Positions 26,551 to 33,797 of a stretch of DNA of 33,797 nt are shown piece by piece; the stretch's first letter is position 1; the number at the start of each line of letters is the position of its first letter. Under the pieces are notes generated by a model. The model was not told the origin of the DNA, did not search any database, and worked only from the letters and a program-made list of their open reading frames with translations. Origin of the DNA: Chitinophaga pinensis (GTDB lineage: Bacteria; Bacteroidota; Bacteroidia; Flavobacteriales_D; Crocinitomicaceae); the NCBI GenBank assembly GCA_943324565.2, contig CALPMC020000023.1, forward strand, positions 1 through 33,797, written 5' to 3'. The position numbers and the translations under genes were made by a program.

Positions 26551-26868
26551 ATGGCATTAGAAATCACAGATGCAAACTTTGAAGAGTTAGTAATGAAATC
26601 AGATAAACCCGTAATGGTTGACTTTTGGGCTGAATGGTGTGGACCTTGTAAAATGATTGGACCAGTTGTAGATGAAATGGCAGGTGAATTTGACGGTAAA
26701 GCAGCAATAGGTAAAGTAAATGTGGATTTGAATTCAGGTGTATCAGCACAATTTGGTGTTAGAAGTATTCCTACAATTTTATTCATTAAAAATGGAGAAG
26801 TTGTTGACAAAGTAGTTGGAGCAGTTCCAAAAGCTACATTAACTTCTAAATTAGAAGCATTACTTTAA
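26551..26868 (+). CDS. trxA: Thioredoxin
   Basis: 105 residues, classic thioredoxin length. The redox centre is WCGPC (Cys30, Cys33) in DFWAEWCGPCKM, and the cis-proline loop is RSIPTILF. There is no signal peptide, so it is cytoplasmic and reduces protein disulfides with electrons from thioredoxin reductase. The ATG follows a stretch of almost only A and T, common before well-expressed Bacteroidota genes. A strong intrinsic terminator starts 18 bases after the stop. Single-gene unit between uvrA and an unknown membrane protein. Confidence 0.97.
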   Translation: MALEITDANFEELVMKSDKPVMVDFWAEWCGPCKMIGPVVDEMAGEFDGKAAIGKVNVDLNSGVSAQFGVRSIPTILFIKNGEVVDKVVGAVPKATLTSKLEALL

Positions 26869-26885
26869 TATAAATTAATTTTATC

Positions 26886-26912
26886 AAGCCGAGTTCGCTC
26901 GGCTTTTTTTTT
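26886..26912 (+). terminator. Strong intrinsic terminator after trxA
   Basis: GCCGAG (26888-26893) and CTCGGC (26898-26903) form a six-pair GC-rich stem closed by a stable TTCG tetraloop and followed by nine T. The flanking AA can pair with the first Ts to extend the stem. It is the only textbook rho-independent terminator I saw in the window. The T-run ends seven bases before the next ATG. Confidence 0.92.
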
Positions 26913-26919
26913 GCACCTT

Positions 26920-27621
26920 ATGGATAACTTTTTTAGACGCTTGAAATATTACGGAATTGGCTTTGGAATTGGGCTTATTTTTGTTGTTTTTTTCTTTGGA
27001 AACCGTGGTTGCGCTTGGTATCCGGCAAACCGAGTAAAAAACACTATCTTCAATAAAATCTTAGTACTTTCAGATAATGAAATAACAAACATCAAAAAAA
27101 TTGGACTTTCCAAAAAAGAACTTATTGTATGCATCAATGAAGGCGATGTAAATTTTAAAAAAAGCAAAAAAAACAACCGCTTTAAAGTTTATCACTTTGA
27201 TTGTGAAACTCCAGAGGGTAAAAAATTCCAATGCAACGTTACATTAAACGAAGATAGCTTTGTTTCTGAAGTTCAAATAGGAAATAAAAATGGATTTAAA
27301 GTAAAAAACACCAAAAAAGGACTTGGCAGTTTCATCTATTTTCCGAAAGAAAAAGATTTCGTATTTATGGACACAACTGACTTGATTTTATGTCAACAAG
27401 AAGCTATTAACTTGTTAAATGAAAATAAAATTTTTAATCAAATTAAAAGAACAGGTAAACTTAATTTTGAAAAATCAAATCTTGAAATTCAACCAAAACC
27501 TGAGCATTGGATTCAATTTAAAGATAAGAAAAACAGATTGATTGAAGCAAATGCAATATGGTACAAAGAAAAAATTCAAATAAATCAATTTGTTTTACCG
27601 TTTAAAGAAGACTGTAAATAA
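26920..27621 (+). CDS. Membrane-anchored protein of unknown function
   Basis: 233 residues from the ATG at 26920; an in-frame TTG at 26911 lies in the terminator T-run and is rejected. One membrane helix (~12-27, IGFGIGLIFVVFFFG) follows a short basic N-terminus, then GNRGCAWYPANRVKNTI, so the bulk is probably periplasmic. The rest is a Lys/Asn-rich soluble region with alternating strands (KVYHFDCETPEGKKFQCNVTL, SEVQIGNKNGF) and three scattered cysteines, and no catalytic motif I recognise. It sits directly after the trxA terminator and before lpxD (78-base gap), apparently as its own small unit. I do not recognise a named family; it looks like a conserved Bacteroidota hypothetical. Confidence 0.75.
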   Translation: MDNFFRRLKYYGIGFGIGLIFVVFFFGNRGCAWYPANRVKNTIFNKILVLSDNEITNIKKIGLSKKELIVCINEGDVNFKKSKKNNRFKVYHFDCETPEGKKFQCNVTLNEDSFVSEVQIGNKNGFKVKNTKKGLGSFIYFPKEKDFVFMDTTDLILCQQEAINLLNENKIFNQIKRTGKLNFEKSNLEIQPKPEHWIQFKDKKNRLIEANAIWYKEKIQINQFVLPFKEDCK

Positions 27622-27687
27622 TTTTATTACTTATTTGTTTGTTAATAAAATGAATAATTACAGCGTTTTTTAGGTAATCGCTTTTTA

Positions 27688-27695
27688 TATTTTTG
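27688..27695 (+). promoter_or_regulatory. TAnnTTTG -7 box abutting the lpxD start codon
   Basis: TATTTTTG ends four bases before the lpxD ATG at 27700, so a transcript from it would be leaderless or nearly so. It is the only consensus box seen ahead of the whole lpxD-cinA run. Confidence 0.4.
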
Positions 27696-27699
27696 AAGA

Positions 27700-28743
27700 A
27701 TGGAATTTTCAGCCGAACAAATTGCGGATTTATTGAATGGAGAGGTCGTTGGAGATAGCTTTGTAAACGTAAATTCATTAGCTAAAATCGAAGAAGGTCA
27801 TGCAAACGCACTTTCTTTTTTAGCCAATCCAAAATACGAAGAATACATTTATTCAACTCAATCCTCAATCTGCATCGTTAATAATTCATTTGAACCTACC
27901 AAAGAATTACCGGAAACATTAACATTAATCAAAGTTGAAGATGCTTATGCATGCTTTGCGAAATTATTGGAACTATACAATAACATGAGCAAAAAATCGC
28001 CAGTTATTGAAGATCCATCTTTCATTGATAAAAGTGCAACTGTTAGTGACGGATTATATCTTGGAGCCTTTGCATACATCGGAAAAAACGCCAAAATTGG
28101 TAAAAACGTAGTAATTTATCCAAATGTATTTATAGGAGAAAATGTAAAAATTGGAGACAATACAACTATACATCCAAACGTAAGTATTTATCATGATTGT
28201 GTCGTTGGAAACAATTGCATCATTCACGCTGGATCTGTAATCGGTTCTGATGGATTTGGTTTTGCACCCAATGAAAATCATGAATATCAAAAAGTGCCCC
28301 AAATTGGTAATGTTGAAATTGAAGACAATGTAGAAATTGGTTCAAATTGTTCAATAGATAGAGCTACAATGGGCTCAACAAAAATACGTAAAGGTGTCAA
28401 AATTGATAATCTATGTCAAATTGCACACAATGTAGAAGTCGGACAAAATTCAGCTATGGCTGCTCAAGTTGGTATTGCTGGTTCAGCTAAAATTGGTGAA
28501 CGTGTAATGATTGGGGGGCAAGCTGGAATTAGCGGACATATATTCATTGCAGACGACACAAAAATCGTAGCTCAATCTGGAATACCTGGGTCAGTAAAAA
28601 AAGCTGAAACATTAATGGGGTCACCTGGAATTCCAATCGACGACTTTAAAAAATCCTATTTTGGATTTAGAAAATTGCCTTTCATTTTGAATAAAATTGC
28701 AGAATTAGAGGCACAAGTAAAAGAACTTTCAAAAAATCAATAG
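27700..28743 (+). CDS. lpxD: UDP-3-O-(3-hydroxyacyl)glucosamine N-acyltransferase
   Basis: 347 residues, usual for LpxD, the third enzyme of lipid A synthesis, which adds the N-linked 3-hydroxyacyl chain from acyl-ACP. An N-terminal uridine-binding domain ([19 protein letters not shown]) is followed by a left-handed beta-helix of hexapeptide repeats (~100-300), for example [35 protein letters not shown] follows, and QIAHNVEVG carries the catalytic His243. It ends with a C-terminal helix ([18 protein letters not shown]) as in the trimeric family structure. It opens the run lpxD-lpxC/fabZ-lpxA-rlmD-like-cinA, with a three-base gap to the next gene. Confidence 0.97.
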   Translation: MEFSAEQIADLLNGEVVGDSFVNVNSLAKIEEGHANALSFLANPKYEEYIYSTQSSICIVNNSFEPTKELPETLTLIKVEDAYACFAKLLELYNNMSKKSPVIEDPSFIDKSATVSDGLYLGAFAYIGKNAKIGKNVVIYPNVFIGENVKIGDNTTIHPNVSIYHDCVVGNNCIIHAGSVIGSDGFGFAPNENHEYQKVPQIGNVEIEDNVEIGSNCSIDRATMGSTKIRKGVKIDNLCQIAHNVEVGQNSAMAAQVGIAGSAKIGERVMIGGQAGISGHIFIADDTKIVAQSGIPGSVKKAETLMGSPGIPIDDFKKSYFGFRKLPFILNKIAELEAQVKELSKNQ

Positions 28744-28746
28744 TGA

Positions 28747-30147
28747 ATGACTGAATATCAAAGAACTCTTAAGTCAGAAATTAAAATTAGTGGAGTTGGA
28801 TTGCACACCGGCGAAAAAGTAAATGTAATTATTTGCCCTGCTCCAGAAAATCATGGATATAAATTTCAAAGAATTGACTTACCTGAACAACCAATTATTA
28901 AAGCAGATGCAGATTTAGTAGTAGCAACTGATAGAGGTACAACGCTTGAATTTAAAGGTGCACGTGTTTATACAACAGAACATGTTTTGGCAGCATTGTA
29001 TGGTTGCCAAGTTGATAATGCTCTTATAAAAATTGATGCGCCCGAAGTTCCAATTATGGATGGAAGTTCAAAATTATTTGTTGATGCCATTTTGGCTACT
29101 GGTTTTGAGGACCAAACAGCAGAGCGCGAATATTTTGAATTAACTGAAAATATTCCGTGGGAAGATACAGAAAAAGGAATCGAGTTTTTGGCAATTCCTG
29201 ATGTAAATTATCGTGTAACAGTAATGGTAGATTACAACTCACCTGTTTTGGGAACACAACATGCGAGTATGCATAATTTAGAACAATTTAACTCAGAAAT
29301 AGCAAGTTGTCGAACTTTCGTATTCTTAAGAGAACTTGAGTTTTTAGCAACACACAATCTCATAAAAGGCGGAGATTTAGACAATGCAATCGTTTTAGTG
29401 GATCGTTTAGATATTTCGCAAGTAGAATTAGACCGTTTGGCTAAATTGTTAGGAAAAGAAGATTTAAAAATTTCTATTGATGGGTTGGGTGTATTAAATA
29501 GTACTAAGCTGCAATATGAAAATGAGCCTGCTCGACATAAATTATTAGATATCGTTGGTGATTTAGCTTTAATTGGCAAACCAATTAAGGCTCACATTTT
29601 AGCAGCTCGTCCTGGTCATTCAGGAAATGTTCGATTTGCGAAAGTATTAAAAGAACAGATCAAAAAACAACAAAACGCGGGACGTAAATTTGATCTTGAA
29701 AAAGAACCATTATACACAACTGTTGACATTGAAAAAATGTTGCCACATCGTTACCCCTTTTTAATGGTTGACAAAATCTTGGAAATACAGGAAGAATCTA
29801 TCATTGGTGTTAAAAACATAACAATGAATGAGCCAATTTTCACTGGACATTTTCCAGGAAATCCAGTTTTTCCAGGCGTTTTACAAATTGAGGCAATGGC
29901 GCAGGTTGGTGGTATTTTTGCATTAAGTAAAGTAGATGAACCCCACCTCTACTCTACTTATTTTATGAAAATAAACAATGTAAAATTCAAACAAAAAGTT
30001 GTTCCGGGTGATACAGTTGTTTTTGAATTGAACTTAACTTCACCAATTCGAAGAGGTTTGGTAGAAATGTCAGGGAAGGCATATGTAAATGGAAAAGTGG
30101 TTTGTGAGGCTGAAATGTTGGCGCAAATAATAAAAGACAAGGCTTGA
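28747..30147 (+). CDS. lpxC/fabZ: Bifunctional LpxC deacetylase / FabZ 3-hydroxyacyl-ACP dehydratase
   Basis: 466 residues, a fusion characteristic of Bacteroidota and some relatives. Residues 1 to ~310 are LpxC, the zinc deacetylase that commits to lipid A synthesis. They show SGVGLHTGEKV, VYTTEHVLAALYG (zinc His), MDGSSKLF, HNLIKGGDLDNA, HKLLDIVGDLALIG (second metal His and Asp) and the catalytic-loop GHSGN. From ~320 follows FabZ, the hot-dog dehydratase of fatty-acid elongation: MLPHRYPFLMVDK with His334, GHFPGNPVFPGVLQIEAMAQ with the catalytic Glu. One protein thus balances the draw of 3-hydroxyacyl-ACP between lipid A and fatty acids. Both active sites look intact. It is tightly packed between lpxD and lpxA. 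Confidence 0.97.
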   Translation: MTEYQRTLKSEIKISGVGLHTGEKVNVIICPAPENHGYKFQRIDLPEQPIIKADADLVVATDRGTTLEFKGARVYTTEHVLAALYGCQVDNALIKIDAPEVPIMDGSSKLFVDAILATGFEDQTAEREYFELTENIPWEDTEKGIEFLAIPDVNYRVTVMVDYNSPVLGTQHASMHNLEQFNSEIASCRTFVFLRELEFLATHNLIKGGDLDNAIVLVDRLDISQVELDRLAKLLGKEDLKISIDGLGVLNSTKLQYENEPARHKLLDIVGDLALIGKPIKAHILAARPGHSGNVRFAKVLKEQIKKQQNAGRKFDLEKEPLYTTVDIEKMLPHRYPFLMVDKILEIQEESIIGVKNITMNEPIFTGHFPGNPVFPGVLQIEAMAQVGGIFALSKVDEPHLYSTYFMKINNVKFKQKVVPGDTVVFELNLTSPIRRGLVEMSGKAYVNGKVVCEAEMLAQIIKDKA

Positions 30148-30148
30148 G

Positions 30149-30925
30149 ATGATAAGTAATTTCGCCCAAATTTCTGAAAAAGCTCAACTTGGAGTAAATG
30201 TTATTATTCACTCTTTCTCTACAATTTTTGAAGATGTGATTATTGGTGACAATACCGTTATTCACCCAAATGTTACTCTTTATCCTGGAACTCGAATTGG
30301 CAAAAACTGCGAGATTTATCCTGGTGCCGTCATTGGTGTAATTCCTCAAGATTTGAAATTTGATGGAGAATACACAACCGTTGAAATTGGAAATAACACT
30401 ATTATCAGAGAATGTGTTACAATTCATAGAGGCACAAAAGATAAATTAAAAACTTCTATTGGCAACAATTGTTTATTAATGACTTATGTCCATATCGCTC
30501 ACGATTGTCAAATTGGAAACAATGTCGTTTTAGCAAGTTACACTGGACTTTCTGGTCATGTTATTATTGATGATTTTGCTATTTTAGAAGGAAAAGTCGC
30601 TGCACAACAATTTGTTCACATTGGAAAACATGCCTTTATCGGTGGTGCTTCTTTGGTCCGTAAAGACGTTCCTCCTTATATTAAAGCAGCTCGTGAACCT
30701 CTTACTTTCGCAGGAGTTAATTCTGTTGGATTAAGAAGAAGAGGTTATGCAGACGAAATTGTTCGAAAAATAGAAGACGTTTACAGAATATTATATGTGC
30801 AAAATAGCAATATTTCAAAAGGAATTGAAGCTGTAAAATCTACTTTAGTTGAATGCGAGTTAACAAATGAAATCATTGGTTTTATTGAATCTTCTGACAA
30901 AGGAATAATTCGAGGAATGATATGA
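30149..30925 (+). CDS. lpxA: UDP-N-acetylglucosamine O-acyltransferase
   Basis: 258 residues, the family norm. LpxA transfers a 3-hydroxyacyl chain from acyl-ACP to the 3-OH of UDP-GlcNAc, the first step of lipid A synthesis. The left-handed beta-helix of hexapeptide repeats fills residues ~1-185 (IHPNVTLYPGTRIGKNCEIYPGAVIG). The catalytic His118 lies in VHIAHDCQIGNNVVLASY, and LSGHVIIDDFA and the C-terminal helical part (GLRRRGYADEIVRKIEDVYRILY) follow. It starts one base after the lpxC/fabZ stop and overlaps the rlmD-like gene by four bases (ATGA), so the lipid A genes are coupled to an rRNA methyltransferase-like gene. Confidence 0.97.
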   Translation: MISNFAQISEKAQLGVNVIIHSFSTIFEDVIIGDNTVIHPNVTLYPGTRIGKNCEIYPGAVIGVIPQDLKFDGEYTTVEIGNNTIIRECVTIHRGTKDKLKTSIGNNCLLMTYVHIAHDCQIGNNVVLASYTGLSGHVIIDDFAILEGKVAAQQFVHIGKHAFIGGASLVRKDVPPYIKAAREPLTFAGVNSVGLRRRGYADEIVRKIEDVYRILYVQNSNISKGIEAVKSTLVECELTNEIIGFIESSDKGIIRGMI

Positions 30926-32355
30926 GTGGCATGCACAGAGGTCAAGAAATTGAACTTAAAATTACCGACTACGCTTTCGGAGGAAGAGGAATTGCAAAAA
31001 TAGAAACTGAAAATGGACATTTTGTCGTTTTCGTTGACAACACATTTCCGGGTCAATTAGTTAAAGCTAAGATAGATGTAAAACGCAAATCTTTTGCTGA
31101 GGCTAAATTGGTTGAAATCATTGAACGTTCACCTCTTGAAACTGAAACTAAATACCAAGAAATATCAGGAGGACCTTACATTCGAATTCCTGTTGAAGAA
31201 CAAGAAAAAGTTAAAAAAGAATCAACAATCACCACCTTTTCGCGCATTTCTGGAATCAACTTAGACAACAAATTTGATGCGTTCATCTCCTCACCGAATC
31301 ACTATTTCTACCGCAATAAAATGGAATATAGTTTTTCATCGATTGAACATTGCCTCGAAACAGATACGGAAATTGACGATGCCTTTGCATTAGGTTTCAA
31401 ACGTCGCGGAACTTGGTGGAAAGTGGAGAGTTTAAATAAAGCTTCCGGATTGTTTGACGAAGAATGGGAAACAAAACTGAAAGAAATACGTGTTTTCTTA
31501 AAAGCAACAGGACTTCCAGCTTGGCATCCGCCTAAAAAAACAGGATTTTTCAGACATATTATTGTTAGAAAATCATTTCTTACAAATGAATTGTTAGTGA
31601 ACTTAGTTACTTCATCAGAAGGAATTGAAAACTTTGATATTCAATCTTTTGCAAGTCTACTAAAAACCCTTTTTGGAAATCGAATTGCAGGTTTACAACA
31701 CACAATAAATGACAATGTTGCCGATCGAGCAAAAATTGAAAATGGTGAAAACAACCTAATTTTTGGTTCACCTTATATTGAAGAAGTTATTTCTGGATTG
31801 ACTTTTCAAATCAGTATGGAAAGCTTTTTTCAAACAAACCCAAAATGTGCAGAATTACTCTACTCAAAAGCTTTAGACTACGTTTTTGAAGATGAAATCG
31901 ATTCGGACAAAGTTGTTATGGATTTATTCTGTGGAACTGGAACAATCGGTCAATTGCTTTCTGGAAGAAAAAAAGAGGTGCGCATTGTAGGCGTTGATAT
32001 TGTTGAAGAGGCAATTGAAGACGCGAAGAAAAATGCAGTGAAAAATAATACTACAAATATTGAATTTTACGCCGCTGACGTTGGGAAATTCCTTAAACAG
32101 CACGAAGAATTCAATGGTAAAATTGCTAGCATTGTTTTGGATCCTCCGCGTGCTGGAATTGCACCAAAAACCTTATTGAAAGTGATTGATTTAGGAGCAA
32201 AACACATTGTTTATATTTCGTGTAATCCATCCACGCAAGCTCGAGATGCTTCAACACTTAAAGACCACGGGTATGAGTTAGAGAAGTATTCTTTAGTCGA
32301 TCAATTTCCTCATACGGGTCACATTGAATCCATTGCAAAATTCACTAAAAAATGA
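30922..32355 (+). CDS. rlmD: RlmD/RumA-type RNA (uracil-5-)-methyltransferase lacking the Fe-S cysteines
   Basis: 477 residues. A TRAM domain (~4-62, ELKITDYAFGGRGIAKI... FPGQLVKAKI) is followed by the TrmA/RlmD catalytic region. It shows ESFFQTNPKCAELLY, the SAM-binding VMDLFCGTGTIGQLL, IVLDPPRAG, and YISCNPSTQARD with the nucleophile Cys434. It should form 5-methyluridine in rRNA (or tRNA) via SAM. Homologues carry a 4Fe-4S cluster bound by C-x5-C-G-G-C and a later Cys. Here the matching stretch reads T-x5-S-G-G-P (Thr76, Ser82, Pro85), and no Cys stands at the later position near LNKASGLFDEEWE. The cluster therefore appears lost while the catalytic core is intact. The ATG overlaps lpxA by four bases, and cinA starts inside its stop. 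Exact target base uncertain. Confidence 0.82.
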   Translation: MSGMHRGQEIELKITDYAFGGRGIAKIETENGHFVVFVDNTFPGQLVKAKIDVKRKSFAEAKLVEIIERSPLETETKYQEISGGPYIRIPVEEQEKVKKESTITTFSRISGINLDNKFDAFISSPNHYFYRNKMEYSFSSIEHCLETDTEIDDAFALGFKRRGTWWKVESLNKASGLFDEEWETKLKEIRVFLKATGLPAWHPPKKTGFFRHIIVRKSFLTNELLVNLVTSSEGIENFDIQSFASLLKTLFGNRIAGLQHTINDNVADRAKIENGENNLIFGSPYIEEVISGLTFQISMESFFQTNPKCAELLYSKALDYVFEDEIDSDKVVMDLFCGTGTIGQLLSGRKKEVRIVGVDIVEEAIEDAKKNAVKNNTTNIEFYAADVGKFLKQHEEFNGKIASIVLDPPRAGIAPKTLLKVIDLGAKHIVYISCNPSTQARDASTLKDHGYELEKYSLVDQFPHTGHIESIAKFTKK

Positions 32356-33590
32356 ATGTAGAAATCCTTTCCATTGGCGATGAATTATTAATTGGTCAAA
32401 CCATCAATACCAACGCTTCTTGGTTGGGACAACAATTTTCTGCAATCGGTGCAAGAATCGTTAAAACCGTTGCAATCGCGGATACAGTTGAAGCAATTAT
32501 AAGTGCTTTAGATGCTACAGAGAAGGATACCAATTGTGTGATCATCACGGGAGGATTAGGTCCTACAAAAGATGATATTACAAAACATACACTTTGTACC
32601 TATTTCAACACCTCACTTGAAATTCATCAACCAACCTTGGATAAAATTGAAGAATATTTTTCCAAAACAAACCGACCAATGTTGGAAACAAATCGTCAAC
32701 AAGCTGCTTTGCCGTTAAATTGTACGATTTTAAACAATGTTTATGGAACTGCAGCCGGAATGTGGTTTGACGAAAAAGGAAAAGTGTTTATTAGCTTGCC
32801 TGGCGTTCCTTACGAAATGAAAGGAATTATGAGCGATGAAGCAATTCCAAGATTAAAAGAAAAATTTAGTTTAAAATCAATTTATCACCATACTGCTTTA
32901 ACACAGGGAATTGGCGAATCGTTTCTCGCTGAAATTATCAAAGATTGGGAAAACTCAATTCGTGATAGTGGTTTAGGTTTGGCTTATTTACCTTCTCCTG
33001 GCTTAGTGAAACTTAGAATAACTTCATACAAAGGAGCTGAAGATGCTCAACTTATTGATCGTTATTTTGAAGAATTACAAACATTAATTCCTGAAGCATT
33101 ATTTGGTTTTGAAAGTGATACCTTACCTTCGGTAATTGGAAACTTACTTAAAGAAAAAAACTTAAGTATTGGAACAGTTGAGAGTTGCACTACAGGACTT
33201 TTAGCGAATCAAATTTGCTCTATTTCAGGAGCTTCCGATTATTTTCAAGGTTCTCTTTTGACATACAGCAACAAACTTAAAGTAAAACTAGCTCAAGTTA
33301 CTGCTGAAAACATTATAAATTTCGGTGCTGTTAGTGAACAAGTTGCAAGAGAAATGGCAGAAGGTGGTCGCAAAAATTTAGGAGTTGACGTTTGTATTTC
33401 AACAACTGGAATTGCAGGACCTACTGGTGGAACAGACGAAAAACCTGTTGGATTAGTTTGGATTGGAATTGCTTTTCCAAACAAAACAATTGCTCGTAAA
33501 TTTATTTTTGGTGATAATCGGGAACGAAACTTACAAATGACAGTTTGGAGTGCATTGAATTGGTTGAGATTTGAGTTGAAAAAGAAATAG
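32352..33590 (+). CDS. cinA: CinA-family protein (nicotinamide-nucleotide amidohydrolase type)
   Basis: 412 residues, the full-length two-domain form. The N-terminal COG1058/MoaB-like domain starts VEILSIGDELLIGQTINTNA, with IITGGLGPTKDDITK (~75-90); its homologues have ADP-ribose or CoA-type pyrophosphatase activity. The C-terminal PncC-like domain (~255-410) shows IGTVESCTTGLLANQI, YFQGSLLTYSN and TTGIAGPTGGTDEKPVGLVWIG, the deamidase site that converts NMN to nicotinate mononucleotide in pyridine nucleotide recycling. The name reflects competence-linked expression in Streptococcus, which need not apply here. It overlaps the rlmD-like gene by four bases (ATGA) and is the last gene of the run; the next gene converges from the other strand. 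Confidence 0.95.
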   Translation: MNVEILSIGDELLIGQTINTNASWLGQQFSAIGARIVKTVAIADTVEAIISALDATEKDTNCVIITGGLGPTKDDITKHTLCTYFNTSLEIHQPTLDKIEEYFSKTNRPMLETNRQQAALPLNCTILNNVYGTAAGMWFDEKGKVFISLPGVPYEMKGIMSDEAIPRLKEKFSLKSIYHHTALTQGIGESFLAEIIKDWENSIRDSGLGLAYLPSPGLVKLRITSYKGAEDAQLIDRYFEELQTLIPEALFGFESDTLPSVIGNLLKEKNLSIGTVESCTTGLLANQICSISGASDYFQGSLLTYSNKLKVKLAQVTAENIINFGAVSEQVAREMAEGGRKNLGVDVCISTTGIAGPTGGTDEKPVGLVWIGIAFPNKTIARKFIFGDNRERNLQMTVWSALNWLRFELKKK

Positions 33591-33683
33591 AACAATTCTA
33601 TTAAGCATATTTTGAAAATGATGAAAACGCTGAAAACGTTTCTTTAATTAAATATATTATTTTTATTTTTCTTAATTTGAAAA

Positions 33684-33797
33684 CTATTTTCCAGCAATAG
33701 TAACTAATTTATCCAAGTTCAAAATCGTTAATTTACGAGTATGAACTTCAATGATTTCTTCTTCTTTAAAATCCTTTAATAACCGAATAAGCGTTTC
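33684..33797 (-). CDS. 3' end of a Crp/Fnr-family transcription regulator (partial)
   Basis: The last 37 codons of a minus-strand gene are visible, entering from the right edge and ending at a TAG (33686-33684). They read ETLIRLLKDFKEEEIIEVHT then RKLTILNLDKLVTIAGK. This matches the recognition helix and wing of Crp/Fnr regulators (the R-x-L-K-x-F-K-x-E-x-x-I-E pattern, then a strand and LxNxxxL). The sensor domain lies outside, so the ligand is unknown. The gene converges on cinA; the 93 bases between them are AT-rich with no clear terminator. Confidence 0.75.
   Translation of the reverse strand, partial: ETLIRLLKDFKEEEIIEVHTRKLTILNLDKLVTIAGK

Noticed and set aside
26911..26919. TTG at 26911 as the start of the unknown membrane protein
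   Set aside because: It falls in the terminator T-run; the ATG three codons later gives a natural N-terminus.

Overview
The window reads as a low-GC (roughly one third G+C by eye) chromosomal segment of a Bacteroidota bacterium, most likely order Flavobacteriales. The taxon is inferred from several marks. Several genes carry the TAnnTTTG -7 promoter box. There is a type IX secretion (T9SS) type B C-terminal domain of the gliding-motility kind. LpxC is fused to FabZ. Shine-Dalgarno sites are sparse and TTG start codons fairly common. Almost everything is core housekeeping; no phage, transposase, CRISPR array, rRNA or tRNA gene was seen.

Layout. 1-4433: exported and membrane proteins (a CAP-domain protein cut by the window edge, a tiny protein that is essentially a lone T9SS type B domain, two metallophosphoesterases, a DUF2459-like protein, a lipase-like exported protein). 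4462-7478: murB, convergent to a coupled tatA-purE pair and a membrane methyltransferase-like gene. 7539-10700: a START-like protein, an LptF/LptG-family permease and a lone GT4 glycosyltransferase preceded by a GC-rich palindrome. 10821-15400: a tight run pyrG-yidC-transaldolase-DUF4268. 15401-15919: 519 bases without a recognisable gene. 15920-23509: a PBP4-type peptidase divergent from a short surface-polysaccharide operon (glycosyltransferase, Wza-like lipoprotein, Wzc-like BY-kinase, rfbC, WecA/MraY-family transferase). 23622-26868: uvrA and trxA, closed by a strong intrinsic terminator. 26920-33590: a membrane-anchored unknown, then lpxD-lpxC/fabZ-lpxA-rlmD-like-cinA, nearly without gaps. 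33684-33797: the 3' end of a Crp/Fnr-type regulator on the minus strand.

How the genes fit together. Much of the window serves the envelope: lipid A (lpxD, lpxC/fabZ, lpxA), LPS transport (LptF/G family), peptidoglycan (murB, dacB), inner-membrane insertion and export (yidC, tatA), and surface polysaccharide (17483-23509). The polysaccharide operon has a lipid-carrier sugar-phosphate transferase, an export lipoprotein and a co-polymerase kinase, but no flippase or polymerase in view.

I found no convincing new multi-gene system. The observations most worth a second look are: an 11-unit hexanucleotide repeat encoding the tyrosine tail of the BY-kinase; an RlmD-like methyltransferase that has lost all the usual Fe-S cysteines; a stand-alone T9SS sorting-domain protein overlapping a CAP-protein gene; a GC-rich hairpin cluster of REP type; and TAnnTTTG boxes lying 3-5 nt from three start codons, which suggests leaderless mRNAs.
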